From an uncultured Candidatus Saccharibacteria bacterium (lineage in GTDB: Bacteria > Patescibacteria > Saccharimonadia > Saccharimonadales > UBA5946): a stretch of 15,663 nt of DNA. A model generated the notes under the pieces. It was given only the letters and a program-made list of their open reading frames with translations, made no database searches and was not told the DNA's origin. The DNA lies in contig CAMPIR010000011.1 in NCBI GenBank assembly GCA_946886435.1, positions 1 to 15,663 of the forward strand. Reading direction: 5' to 3'. The stretch's first letter is position 1, and every line of letters starts with the position of its first letter. The translations under genes and the position numbers were made by a program. Below are positions 1 through 7,146 of the stretch, piece after piece.

Positions 1-633
1 CCCGTTAACCTCACCGGCATAGACCTTGATAACGCCGCGTACGTCAGCCTCGATGACGGCAAGAGCTTTAACCAAGGCATTGCTCAGATTCAACAGCTGC
101 TGGTTCAGGTAGACGACACATCAAAACTTCAGCCGACCGCGAGCAACATCGATGAAACGCTCCTCAAAAACCACCAAGACGAGCGAGACTTCTCCGTGCT
201 GGCTGGCCAGGATATTGCCGACCACTCGAACCGATTCTTTGGTGTTATCATCGCCCTAACTGCTATAGTCTCAGCTATTACCCTTATCGTCAGCGGCATC
301 GGGGTCATGAACATTATGCTGGTTGGCGTTACCGAGCGCACTCGTGAAATCGGCATCCGAAAAGCCCTCGGCGCCACCGACCAGCACATCATGGGGCAAT
401 ACCTCATCGAGTCGCTGCTCATCTGTATCACCGGTGGAATCGTTGGAATTTTACTCGCCTACCTTGTCGCTTTTGTGATCAGCTCACAGCTCTCATTCCA
501 GCCAAGCCTGAGCTACTCGATCGTCGGCACCGGCTTTAGCCTCGCCCTCGTCGTTGGTATCGTGTTCGGCCTTTACCCTGCCCTGAAGGCAGCCAACAAA
601 GACCCGATCGACGCCTTACGACAGTATCAATAA
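1..633 (+). CDS. ABC transporter permease, MacB/FtsX family, C-terminal part (5' end outside window)
   Basis: The reading frame is open from base 1, so only the last 210 residues are present. It ends in the classic FtsX/MacB core: a first membrane segment (bases about 229-320, FFGVIIALTAIVSAITLIVSG), the cytoplasmic signature VTERTREIGIRKALGAT, two more hydrophobic segments (about 400-480 and 520-580) and the closing PALKAANKDPIDALR motif. The extracytoplasmic part before the first segment is the end of a MacB periplasmic-type domain. Family members are inner-membrane permeases that work with a MacB-like ATPase, by mechanotransmission, to export peptides, lipids or antimicrobials. The ATPase partner and the first membrane helix must lie upstream, outside the window. 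The substrate cannot be told. No clear terminator follows; the next gene converges 33 nt away. Confidence 0.92.
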   Translation, partial: PVNLTGIDLDNAAYVSLDDGKSFNQGIAQIQQLLVQVDDTSKLQPTASNIDETLLKNHQDERDFSVLAGQDIADHSNRFFGVIIALTAIVSAITLIVSGIGVMNIMLVGVTERTREIGIRKALGATDQHIMGQYLIESLLICITGGIVGILLAYLVAFVISSQLSFQPSLSYSIVGTGFSLALVVGIVFGLYPALKAANKDPIDALRQYQ

Positions 634-666
634 ACAATAGCTGCTATTAGAGAAACACGAACTGGG

Positions 667-1827
667 TTATTCTGCGTGCTCAGTTTTTGTGACCGGTATA
701 TTCTGTAGCTCACATATCTCGACGAGCTGCTCTAGACCCCGCAGGTGTAGACCAAGCGCTTCATGCTCTACCGCAGCATGATCAGCTCTGCTCAGGTACT
801 GCATCGCAGATGAGTAGAGCGCTCGTTGATAGCCCTGATCTGATTCCAAGCCTGTGCGCTCAGAATATTCCTGAAAATACTGCTGTATCCGCGGCAACCC
901 AAGCTCATAGGGTTTACGTACAGGCACCTCTAGGGTGAAGGAGTTTTCACCGTGAGCAGTTAACGTATGCTCGTGACGCACGATGGCATTCCAGCCTGAC
1001 AGTGACCACAAGACCCGTCCATGATCATACTCTAGTGGCAGATGATCGAGTCCGTTGGGATCAACCAGATACACATTGCCAGCGTCAACGATCAAGTTAT
1101 CCGCATGGAGATCGCCGTGTATAAACCCAGCTCGATCGGGACTCAGATAACGACGAGCAGTCTCATTGTCATGCAGCCTATCGATAAGCACCTTGGGGCC
1201 GGCGACATTTCTGCCGTTGAGTGTGACCTCTTCACTGGTGAGAAAATCATAGAGGTAGGGGTGCGCCTCAGCTTGCTGGAGTTTTACGTAGAACTTGTCC
1301 TTGAAAAAAGAGTTGGTGTCTTTAGGGAGTGCTATCGACTCAAAGGAGTCAAATAGCTCTTCATCCTGACTCAGGGCATCCAGGTAGGCGTCGATGACTC
1401 CCTCCGCCTCATCAGCACCTTTCATCGCTAGCTGCTCTATCGTCGGCGCACCATCAAACCACCTGAGCAGCACAAAGGCGTGATCTTCTTCGATAGCAGA
1501 GCTGACAAAATGTTTCTTTAACCGATCAGGAGCCTTTTCATACCAATGCGCTTCGTCTCTCGTTACCTTCGCGGCATCGTACTCTATTTTTAGGCCGTAC
1601 CGTTCCCTATCGGCCGTAAAGGTAAAGATCATCGACTTGGTGTTGTGTGTATCGATAACCGTGGCATCGTTGCCCGCTAGCAGCTCCTGGATCGTTCTTT
1701 TCATATCCTCACGTGAGTCAGGTCTGAGCGTGACGAAGCGATCATTGAGGCTGTTTATGTCCATAGCGACCTCCTCTGGACTAGGTTTAGAAAATTCTGG
1801 CTGAAAAGCCGGGTGGTGTTCGGACAT
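667..1827 (-). CDS. APH-fold (aminoglycoside phosphotransferase-like) kinase family protein
   Basis: A 386-residue protein with the phosphotransferase signature HGDLHADN at residues 237-244, where D239 is the expected catalytic base and N244 a Mg ligand, followed by VDPNG at 255-259, where D256 replaces the DFG aspartate. K80 in GLKIEY is a candidate ATP-binding lysine. These motifs are typical of small-molecule kinases of the APH/choline kinase/homoserine kinase clan, and the substrate is not predictable. It is the last gene of a four-gene leftward unit of sugar-phosphate enzymes, 9 nt after the phosphomannomutase-like gene, so a sugar or glycan-precursor substrate is plausible by context only. 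The ATG has no ribosome-binding site, but a perfect TATAAT lies 8 nt upstream, overlapping the stop of the preceding gene, which hints at an extra leaderless transcript. Resistance to aminoglycosides should not be assumed. Confidence 0.75.
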   Translation of the reverse strand: MSEHHPAFQPEFSKPSPEEVAMDINSLNDRFVTLRPDSREDMKRTIQELLAGNDATVIDTHNTKSMIFTFTADRERYGLKIEYDAAKVTRDEAHWYEKAPDRLKKHFVSSAIEEDHAFVLLRWFDGAPTIEQLAMKGADEAEGVIDAYLDALSQDEELFDSFESIALPKDTNSFFKDKFYVKLQQAEAHPYLYDFLTSEEVTLNGRNVAGPKVLIDRLHDNETARRYLSPDRAGFIHGDLHADNLIVDAGNVYLVDPNGLDHLPLEYDHGRVLWSLSGWNAIVRHEHTLTAHGENSFTLEVPVRKPYELGLPRIQQYFQEYSERTGLESDQGYQRALYSSAMQYLSRADHAAVEHEALGLHLRGLEQLVEICELQNIPVTKTEHAE

Positions 1828-1833
1828 ATCAGC

Positions 1834-1842
1834 ATATTATAC
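1834..1842 (-). promoter_or_regulatory. -10-like TATAAT just before the APH-like gene
   Basis: On the minus strand the sequence reads GTATAATATGCTGAT and then the ATG at 1827. The TATAAT hexamer contains the TAA stop of the upstream gene and ends 8 nt before the start codon. That places a predicted transcript start at or next to the ATG, with no ribosome-binding site, as in leaderless mRNAs. No convincing -35 is visible, so this is a candidate only. Confidence 0.4.
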
Positions 1843-2622
1843 AGATACTTCATACGGTGGCGCCAGTAACTTCCTTAAGTAACGTTCTGTTTGCTGCCAA
1901 CCATCGACCTCTACCGAGTCAACTCCGAGCTCCAATACCGGGTAGTCGTTTCCGCCCGGCTGCAAGCTGTCTCCAAAAAAGATTATTTCTTCTCGAGCGT
2001 ACCCGGTACGGCGCATGAGTTGTTTGACGCCAAACCCTTTATCGACCCCCTGCTGCAAAATATCGATCGAAGTATTGCCGTTGATAACAACTTCGTAGTC
2101 CGGCAAGGCACGGGCGATCTGTTGACGCAGGGCCTGCCTTTTGGCGCGAGTAGGATCCCATGCGCGCTTTAGCGCCGGCGACGCCTGCTGTCCGAGCGCG
2201 GAAAAGGTGATTTGAGATCGTCTGTCCTGAATGCGCTCCCCGACGGGATTCGGTTCCCACAGCCCCGCCCCGCGAACGGTTCGTTCGACAACTTCTTGTA
2301 TGTTCTCACGCTCATCTACCGCAAGCAGATGGCTGTAAATGATGCTCCACTTCTCCTGCTGATCGTCATAGCGATGATACACAGACCCTGAGGTGGACAT
2401 GGCGTGAAAACGGCGGAGATTACGCGATGACCCATGCGGCAATCGTTCGATAACATTGCGTTTTATTTGCTGATACGTCCCGCCCGTAATGACGCAGAAG
2501 TCATACGTATCCGTCAGCTGCCAGAGCAACTGTGCCATGGTTTCTTCGATGGGTTGTTTGGTCTCAGCCAGCGTATCGTCAAGGTCGCAGACGATCAACC
2601 GATATTTTGGGGTCTTCGTCAC
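1837..2622 (-). CDS. HAD superfamily IIB phosphatase, phosphomannomutase (PMM)-like
   Basis: A 261-residue HAD-IIB protein. Motif I is DLDDT at residues 13-17 (nucleophile D13, acid/base D15); motif II is the threonine in FCVITGG; motif III is the lysine in DKGFGVKQL; motif IV is FFGDSLQPGGND, very close to the FGDKTxPGGND signature of eukaryotic-type phosphomannomutases. Such enzymes interconvert mannose-6-phosphate and mannose-1-phosphate. Plain sugar-phosphatase activity is the alternative. It starts at a GTG that overlaps the TGA stop of the cupin gene by 4 nt (GTGA), a sign of translational coupling. With the PGI/PMI isomerase two genes upstream it would complete a route from fructose-6-P to mannose-1-P, the precursor of GDP-mannose. 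Length is close to the usual 240-260. Confidence 0.8.
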   Translation of the reverse strand: MTKTPKYRLIVCDLDDTLAETKQPIEETMAQLLWQLTDTYDFCVITGGTYQQIKRNVIERLPHGSSRNLRRFHAMSTSGSVYHRYDDQQEKWSIIYSHLLAVDERENIQEVVERTVRGAGLWEPNPVGERIQDRRSQITFSALGQQASPALKRAWDPTRAKRQALRQQIARALPDYEVVINGNTSIDILQQGVDKGFGVKQLMRRTGYAREEIIFFGDSLQPGGNDYPVLELGVDSVEVDGWQQTERYLRKLLAPPYEVSV

Positions 2623-3386
2623 CGAACGTCTCTCCTGTAGTCATCCGCTAAACGGATGATGTCTTTTTCCGTAGAAGGTCTACGTGGATCGGTATGTTGC
2701 CATATTTCGGCCACCAGCGTGTAGGTGCTTTTGTCGGCCGAGCAGAGGCGGTGTCGCTCACCCTGGAGAAACTGCACGATCGTTCCGGCTGGCGCGTGCA
2801 GCTTGTTGCCCTGAGTATCAGTATCGCTCAGGTAGTACGTACCCTCAGTCAAAAAACGCCACCGCTCCGCGCGACGATGGTGGAACTGCCAGCTCAGCCG
2901 CTCCCCGGGCGAGACCAGGAGAAACTTCGGGCTCAGAGAGACATCACTATGACCTAGTTTTGCGTCCTCGAGTGAAAGACCAGGGAAAAACTCGTGGATA
3001 AACCGCTCCACGTCACTATTTGCCATACGAAAATACGCGCCCCAAGGTTTGTGCTTGTCCGCATCAACGATTTCGTAGCCAAGCTCCTCGATCATGTCCT
3101 CGAGCCACTGGACGGCCACCTCTTTGGGTGTACTCTTGACCAGACGCGGGAAAAACCGCGCCATAAGCGTATCGAGACGGCGATATACCTGTCGAAGAAC
3201 CTTTCCGGATGACCGTGAGGATGCCTCGACATTTAGCAGGTCGTTCTTGGACGAGGTGCGCCTGCGCAAATACTGCCGCAACCTCCATACCAGCAGTCTG
3301 AGCGAGGTCGTTTGTCCGATAACGAGTTGTTCAAGTTTTTCGGCGCTAAATGTGGTGTCTGCGTGTTTCTTTTTTGGGGCCGGCAT
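2619..3386 (-). CDS. Cupin-domain protein related to type II mannose-6-phosphate isomerase, with extra N-terminal domain
   Basis: A 255-residue protein. Residues 1-85 are lysine/arginine-rich and probably helical, with no domain I recognise. Residues 105-235 match the isolated cupin of type II phosphomannose isomerases: DKHKPWGAYFRM (110-121) resembles the KPWGxYE motif, and PGERLSWQFHHRRAERW (160-176) resembles the LSLQxHHHRAEHW metal-binding strand, followed by QGERHRL (208-214). The third histidine of the HHH signature is arginine (R171) and the His of EHW is also arginine, so the metal site is incomplete and catalysis uncertain. It starts with the ATG of a TAATG junction (1-nt overlap) with the isomerase gene and overlaps the next gene by 4 nt. 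It may be an auxiliary isomerase or a sugar-sensing cupin in the same mannose pathway. Confidence 0.7.
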   Translation of the reverse strand: MPAPKKKHADTTFSAEKLEQLVIGQTTSLRLLVWRLRQYLRRRTSSKNDLLNVEASSRSSGKVLRQVYRRLDTLMARFFPRLVKSTPKEVAVQWLEDMIEELGYEIVDADKHKPWGAYFRMANSDVERFIHEFFPGLSLEDAKLGHSDVSLSPKFLLVSPGERLSWQFHHRRAERWRFLTEGTYYLSDTDTQGNKLHAPAGTIVQFLQGERHRLCSADKSTYTLVAEIWQHTDPRRPSTEKDIIRLADDYRRDVR

Positions 3387-4426
3387 TAACCCATTTCCAA
3401 TTTCAGTTTTTCTACAAGCTCTACTTTCATAGGATCGACTCCGTTGAGGATGCCGAGGTACGCACTCGTGAAGTCAGCAAACACGGCGCCCCACAGCATC
3501 TGCTGGAGCCGAGTGTCGCCCTTCAGGTCTATGGATCTAGCTGCCGGGCGCTTTCCGCTCAGTAACTTCTCCGACAGGTCAAAGCGTTTCTGTATTCTTT
3601 CGTGATCGAACGAAGACTTCAAGAGTATGATGGCGAATGGTTTTTCGACCGGGTGCGAACTCCAGCCGATAAACTCGTTGTGGTTGAACTCAGGGTATTC
3701 GTTGTGAAACGCAACGTTTTTGCTGTTTTCGTTAAAACTTATCTTCCACTTGTAGGCCAAGCTCTTTATGTGCGTCCCGGCGTAGCAGACAGGCGTCTTG
3801 CCTGCGCACCAGCCAGCAAGTTGCTTGGCCGGATTGTCCTGGTAGGGCACCTCTTTTAACCACTGCTGGCTCGCCTCGTGGAGCCACGTGCCGGTAGCTT
3901 TGAGCTCCTCGATAGCATCCGACGACACTACTCCGTAGAGAGCGAGGAGACGGACAAGCGCGTTCAGGTTGATGAACATGCCCATTCGCGGCTGATGGCC
4001 CCATTCCATCTGCACAAACGGTAACTCTAGCTCTTTGGCTCGCTCGAGTAACTTTCCGCCTTTCGTGATGACAACCACCTGCGCCTTTGCTTCGAGCGCC
4101 TGATCCAGAGTCGATAGCGTCTCTTCCGTATTGCCGGAAAAGCTACTCACTACTACCAGCGTCTCCTGGCTTACATAGCTCGGTAGGTCGTACCCTTTTA
4201 CCACTTCATAGGGCACCGGTAGATCCAGCCAGTCCTTCAACATATCAGACGCAAGCCCAGAGCCTCCCATACCTGCTACGACAACGTGCTTAACCTGCAT
4301 ATCCACGGAGGGTGCATTGTTGATGGTTAGATCGAGGAGTACCTGCTCCCACTCACTCGCTATGACATCCAGGGCAGTTTCTGGGTCCCGTTGGGCTAGT
4401 ATTTGTGCATTATCTAAAATATCCAT
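3386..4426 (-). CDS. Bifunctional phosphoglucose/phosphomannose isomerase (SIS domains)
   Basis: A 346-residue protein with two SIS folds. GMGGSG at 52-57 and the phosphate-binding SSFSGNTEE at 94-102 lie in the first half; NENSKN (232-237) and PEFNHNE (245-251) in the second carry the Glu and His expected for catalysis. Archaeal and CPR enzymes of this kind interconvert glucose-6-P, fructose-6-P and mannose-6-P, serving glycolysis and mannose supply, and are usually 300-350 aa. The frame is open 69 nt further, to an ATG at 4495, but homologues begin near MDILDN, so the ATG at 4426 is chosen. It has no ribosome-binding site; a TATCAT hexamer (4433-4438, minus strand) ends 6 nt before it, so the mRNA may be leaderless. 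It is the first gene of the four-gene sugar-phosphate unit. Confidence 0.88.
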   Translation of the reverse strand: MDILDNAQILAQRDPETALDVIASEWEQVLLDLTINNAPSVDMQVKHVVVAGMGGSGLASDMLKDWLDLPVPYEVVKGYDLPSYVSQETLVVVSSFSGNTEETLSTLDQALEAKAQVVVITKGGKLLERAKELELPFVQMEWGHQPRMGMFINLNALVRLLALYGVVSSDAIEELKATGTWLHEASQQWLKEVPYQDNPAKQLAGWCAGKTPVCYAGTHIKSLAYKWKISFNENSKNVAFHNEYPEFNHNEFIGWSSHPVEKPFAIILLKSSFDHERIQKRFDLSEKLLSGKRPAARSIDLKGDTRLQQMLWGAVFADFTSAYLGILNGVDPMKVELVEKLKLEMG

Positions 4427-4432
4427 ACACCC

Positions 4433-4438
4433 ATGATA
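4433..4438 (-). promoter_or_regulatory. Candidate -10 (TATCAT) for the isomerase operon
   Basis: TATCAT on the minus strand ends 6 nt before the chosen ATG at 4426, the spacing expected for a leaderless transcript. No -35 close to consensus is found 16-18 nt further upstream, so this is only a candidate. Confidence 0.3.
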
Positions 4439-4511
4439 CGTTACTTTTCGACTAACCGTTACCTGTGGTAAAGTAGGGTAAATAAGCAAGAGCATTAACT
4501 AGGGGTGGGAA

Positions 4512-5123
4512 ATGGATCCAGCAACAAACAACGTAACTGACGATCAGGAACTTGCGAAGGTTCTCGAGACAATGAATCAGCAGGCAACTAGTTCAGCGCC
4601 GGTCATTCCGACCGACGACAACCTGCAACAACCGACCGAAGGCGCAGCGCCCCAGGACGACCAGTCTACTGTTGACAGTCAGGCGCCAACCGACACGCCT
4701 GAGTTGTCTTCTGTTTCCGACGCCGGAGTTCCCGCTGTACCTGGCGTCGAGATTCCACCAGCTCCAGTAGAGGTTCCACCGACCTCTGACATCACCCCCG
4801 GCGACCCGACGCTCGATACGACGAACGCGACGCTCGCACCTGTCAGCACACTTGATGCTCCATCCGCATCACCAGAGCTCGAGTCCATCAAAAAGGACGC
4901 TCTCGAAGAACTCCGCCCGCTCGTTGACAAGCTCAACCTGCCAGCTGATGAAAAGTTTGACACGCTCCTGCTCATCATCCGCTCGACCGATGACAAGTCT
5001 CTCGTCACCGCCGCCCACGAAGCCGCACGAGCGATCGAGGACGAGACAAAACGCGCCCAAGCCCTACTCGACGTCATCAAAGAGATTGACTACTTCTCGG
5101 GTCACGGCCAGCAGCCCGCTTAG
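4512..5123 (+). CDS. Hypothetical protein, disordered Pro/Thr/Asp-rich N-terminus and helical C-terminal domain
   Basis: A 203-residue acidic protein, not recognised by name. Residues 1 to about 115 are low complexity (Pro, Thr, Ser, Ala, Asp, with several VP/PP repeats) and probably disordered. From about 123 (ELESIKKDALEEL) to the end the sequence is amphipathic and helical, with a DEKFDTLLLIIRSTDD segment and a regular heptad-like EAARAIEDETKRAQALLDVI stretch. There is no signal peptide and no membrane helix, so it is probably cytosolic, perhaps a scaffold or partner-binding protein. The ATG is preceded by a G-rich ribosome-binding site (AGGGGTGGG, 4502-4510), unlike the divergent isomerase gene. 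Its TAG stop interleaves with the stop of the convergent Nudix gene (4-nt overlap). Confidence 0.7.
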   Translation: MDPATNNVTDDQELAKVLETMNQQATSSAPVIPTDDNLQQPTEGAAPQDDQSTVDSQAPTDTPELSSVSDAGVPAVPGVEIPPAPVEVPPTSDITPGDPTLDTTNATLAPVSTLDAPSASPELESIKKDALEELRPLVDKLNLPADEKFDTLLLIIRSTDDKSLVTAAHEAARAIEDETKRAQALLDVIKEIDYFSGHGQQPA

Positions 5124-5779
5124 CGACGCTCAACTAGTTCGATAAAAAAGCGTTGTCCATCACAGGTCAGCGCTTTTTCAATGAGCGCTGCCGTACCGGG
5201 CAACAACGGGTAACTAGCCTCTGGCCACGCTACCCATTTCACCTCTGACGCGCACTCCTCACTCGGGACAACTCCGCCTTCGAACACATGCACGAGTACA
5301 CTCGACACCAGCTGATTTTCAACATACGAGTGGATATAGCCGTCGCCGATATGCTGCAGCGGAACCTCTGTCCTGAGTCCCGTTTTTTCCAACGACTCTC
5401 GCCAAGCCGCCTCGGCCACAGTCTCCCCGAGATGGATCTTACCGCTCGGCAGCCCCCAACTATCGATAAACGGTTGTTTGTTTCGCTTTACGAGCGCAAC
5501 CCTTCCCGCTTCATCACGGAAAATGGTAGCCGTGATGATCTTTGCCTGGGCACGCTGCTCGAACCGTTCACTACTGATCCGATCGACGTAGAGCAGACCG
5601 GTGGCACTGAGCGAATATGATCGCTCGCCTCTACTAACCAGACCGCCCCGTAGCAGTGATTTCAGATGGTAGCTAAAAAGGTTTGTGTCCGTTCGTGGTG
5701 GACGTAGCTCACTAAAGCGAGCCTGCGCCTGATAAGTCAATACTTTGAGGATATGTTTCTGAATATGATGCATTTTCAC
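5120..5779 (-). CDS. Winged-helix DNA-binding domain fused to Nudix hydrolase domain
   Basis: A 219-residue two-domain protein. Residues 5-68 look like a winged helix (HIQKHILKVL, then FSYHLKSLLRGGLVSR as recognition helix and wing, and YSLSATGLLYVDRI). Residues 78-200 are a Nudix domain whose box lies at 113-135: G113, E119, R127, E128, E131, G134 fit GX5EX7REUXEEXGU, but the second Glu of the EE pair is K132 and the hydrophobic after RE is S129. Nudix enzymes cleave nucleoside diphosphates linked to another moiety. Fusion to a DNA-binding domain recalls the regulator NrtR, but there the Nudix domain comes first. It may be a nucleotide-sensing repressor or a modified hydrolase. The start is GTG 5779 or, two codons on, ATG 5773; neither has a ribosome-binding site, and an extended -10 (TGCTATAAA) ends 5 nt before the GTG. 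Confidence 0.82.
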   Translation of the reverse strand: MKMHHIQKHILKVLTYQAQARFSELRPPRTDTNLFSYHLKSLLRGGLVSRGERSYSLSATGLLYVDRISSERFEQRAQAKIITATIFRDEAGRVALVKRNKQPFIDSWGLPSGKIHLGETVAEAAWRESLEKTGLRTEVPLQHIGDGYIHSYVENQLVSSVLVHVFEGGVVPSEECASEVKWVAWPEASYPLLPGTAALIEKALTCDGQRFFIELVERR

Positions 5780-5784
5780 TCTTA

Positions 5785-5793
5785 TTTATAGCA
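5785..5793 (-). promoter_or_regulatory. Extended -10 (TGCTATAAA) for the Nudix gene
   Basis: On the minus strand TGC-TATAAA ends 5 nt before GTG 5779 and 11 nt before ATG 5773. The predicted transcript start falls at or within a few nt of the start codon, and there is no ribosome-binding site, so the message would be leaderless or nearly so. Confidence 0.45.
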
Positions 5794-5800
5794 AATTATT

Positions 5801-5829
5801 TTGACTCAAACTAGCCTACCTAGAATACT
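5801..5829 (+). promoter_or_regulatory. Candidate promoter of the 377-aa gene
   Basis: TTGACT (5801-5806), a 17-nt spacer, then AATACT (5824-5829; 4 of 6 to consensus). It is back to back with the promoter of the Nudix gene and about 45 nt upstream of the ATG at 5874. Confidence 0.45.
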
Positions 5830-5873
5830 CACGGCGCTACCTATACGCTAGAACCATAACCGAGGAGAAAATC

Positions 5874-7007
5874 ATGGAACAGATCTCATCAAACCCAGAG
5901 AAGCAGACCACGAACCTAACCGATGTTACCGAGCGGACGAGACAGCAGCTACGAAGCCTTATCGAACAAAAGGAACCGTTCACAACCAGCCCGCCCCATC
6001 TCTATATAGAAGCGGCCGGTCGCGAAGCAGGTTATACCGACTACATAGACAATGGTTGCCGCGGCGGTTGGTCGGAGCACAAAACACGTCTACTCGACGA
6101 GGAGCCGTATGAGATCTCTGATCTCAGTAAAAAGTACGGTCGGCTAAATATAGACCTACACCGAAACGGCACATATGTCGGTGATATCGGCCTGCGTGCT
6201 GAAGACCTCAGTTCGGTCACGTTCTATGAGGACAGCGAGGCGATCGGTCGCGAACAAGAACTGGACCGAGCAGATCAGTTTATCCGAGAGAGTACCGCTG
6301 CGCCCTATCGCCATATACGTCGTTTTCCTGAAATCTTTCGCGAGCGTTACGATATCATCGCCGAGAGCCGGGAACCGCTGGAGCATCCGATCAGTATACG
6401 TACTCGTGACGACACCATCGTCCTCAGACATGAGGTGGAGAGTGTCGAACTCCTGCGGGACGGTGGTGAGACGCTCGCGAACCTGCACTTTGCATCGGGT
6501 GCGTATACTCCCCGTCCTGACAGCGGCTGGTTGCCGCTCGATCATATCCGATTTGTCATGAAAGAACGTGAACCGAGACAGGTACTGACGAGCCAGTTGT
6601 TTCGAGCGACACTGCGACTGCTCGTCTTCTACGACGCGACGCCGATTCACAAGGTTAACCACCAACCACCTCCAACCGACGAGTTAAACAATCTCCTAAA
6701 CGGTTCGATAATCCCGATACGACACTACCCTGACAAGCGAGTGCCTAACCCGCACTATGATCAACCGAACTTTATCGTCGGCACCCCGACCGACAGTGGC
6801 GTTGAAAACATCCGGCGCGTCACAGGACCTTCGCATAGCTTCGACTCGCCATTCATCGCCGCAAACCGCGTCGTCGGTGATGACTCAGCCATCTGGGTGG
6901 TCGACGAGGCCGCAGATCTAGCCCTCCCACTCACCGAGCCAACCCTGACCGCGAGCAAGCCGAGCTACTACGCGCTCCACTTCGCCGAATACTTACGCAA
7001 AAAATAA
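5874..7007 (+). CDS. Hypothetical 377-aa protein of unknown function
   Basis: I do not recognise a family. The 377-residue protein is soluble by eye: no signal peptide, no membrane segment, many charged residues and few cysteines (one, in DNGCRGG). Visible traits are an Arg/Glu-rich helical N-terminus (TERTRQQLRSLIEQKE), a region around residues 85-115 that alternates like beta strands (RLNIDLHRNGTYVGDIGL), and a proline-rich, His-containing C-terminal third (PNPHYDQPNFIVGTP). The ATG at 5874 has a very good ribosome-binding site (GAGGAG at 5862-5867, 6 nt away). It stands alone between the divergent Nudix gene and a small-gene cassette. Lysine codons are mixed AAA and AAG, as in the other long genes, so it does not share the codon style of the small cassettes. 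Confidence 0.7.
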   Translation: MEQISSNPEKQTTNLTDVTERTRQQLRSLIEQKEPFTTSPPHLYIEAAGREAGYTDYIDNGCRGGWSEHKTRLLDEEPYEISDLSKKYGRLNIDLHRNGTYVGDIGLRAEDLSSVTFYEDSEAIGREQELDRADQFIRESTAAPYRHIRRFPEIFRERYDIIAESREPLEHPISIRTRDDTIVLRHEVESVELLRDGGETLANLHFASGAYTPRPDSGWLPLDHIRFVMKEREPRQVLTSQLFRATLRLLVFYDATPIHKVNHQPPPTDELNNLLNGSIIPIRHYPDKRVPNPHYDQPNFIVGTPTDSGVENIRRVTGPSHSFDSPFIAANRVVGDDSAIWVVDEAADLALPLTEPTLTASKPSYYALHFAEYLRKK

Positions 7008-7015
7008 AAAATGCC

Positions 7016-7029
7016 CTGTCGTGAGACAG
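7016..7029. other. Small hairpin with GTGA tetraloop after the 377-aa gene
   Basis: CTGTC-gtga-GACAG, a 5-bp stem closed by a GNRA loop, lies 9 nt after the TAA. On the + strand no T-run follows, so it is a poor terminator in that direction. Read on the minus strand it is followed by a T-rich tract (GGCATTTTTTATTTTTT), which would suit a leftward terminator, but no leftward gene lies just upstream of it. Confidence 0.3.
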
Positions 7030-7054
7030 AGTACAAACTGCTTTAGTCATAATA

Positions 7055-7083
7055 TTGACTTTTACACTAAAATACTGTATTGT
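7055..7083 (+). promoter_or_regulatory. Sigma70-like promoter of the secreted-protein cassette
   Basis: TTGACT (7055-7060), exactly 17 nt, TATTGT (7078-7083). A transcript start near 7090 leaves a leader of about 57 nt before ATG 7147. The position rules out the in-frame GTG at 7021 as the start of the next gene. Confidence 0.7.
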
Positions 7084-7146
7084 ATGCAAACGATACCAGA
7101 GTGGTGTCTGAACCTTTCACGGGGAGCAACTACAGGAAGTGATCTT

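Noticed and set aside
636..648. AATAGC-T-GCTATT inverted repeat just after the permease gene
   Set aside because: A one-base centre cannot form a hairpin loop of useful size and no T-run follows, so it is not a terminator.
667..1827. Aminoglycoside resistance gene
   Set aside because: Only the general kinase-fold motifs match; the operon context points to sugar-phosphate metabolism.
6156..6665. 169-codon minus-strand frame inside the 377-aa gene
   Set aside because: It is the antisense of a gene with good promoter and ribosome-binding site; no such signals precede it.
7021..7146. N-terminal extension of the secreted protein from GTG 7021
   Set aside because: The promoter (7055-7083) lies inside it, and a signal peptide with a ribosome-binding site begins at 7147.
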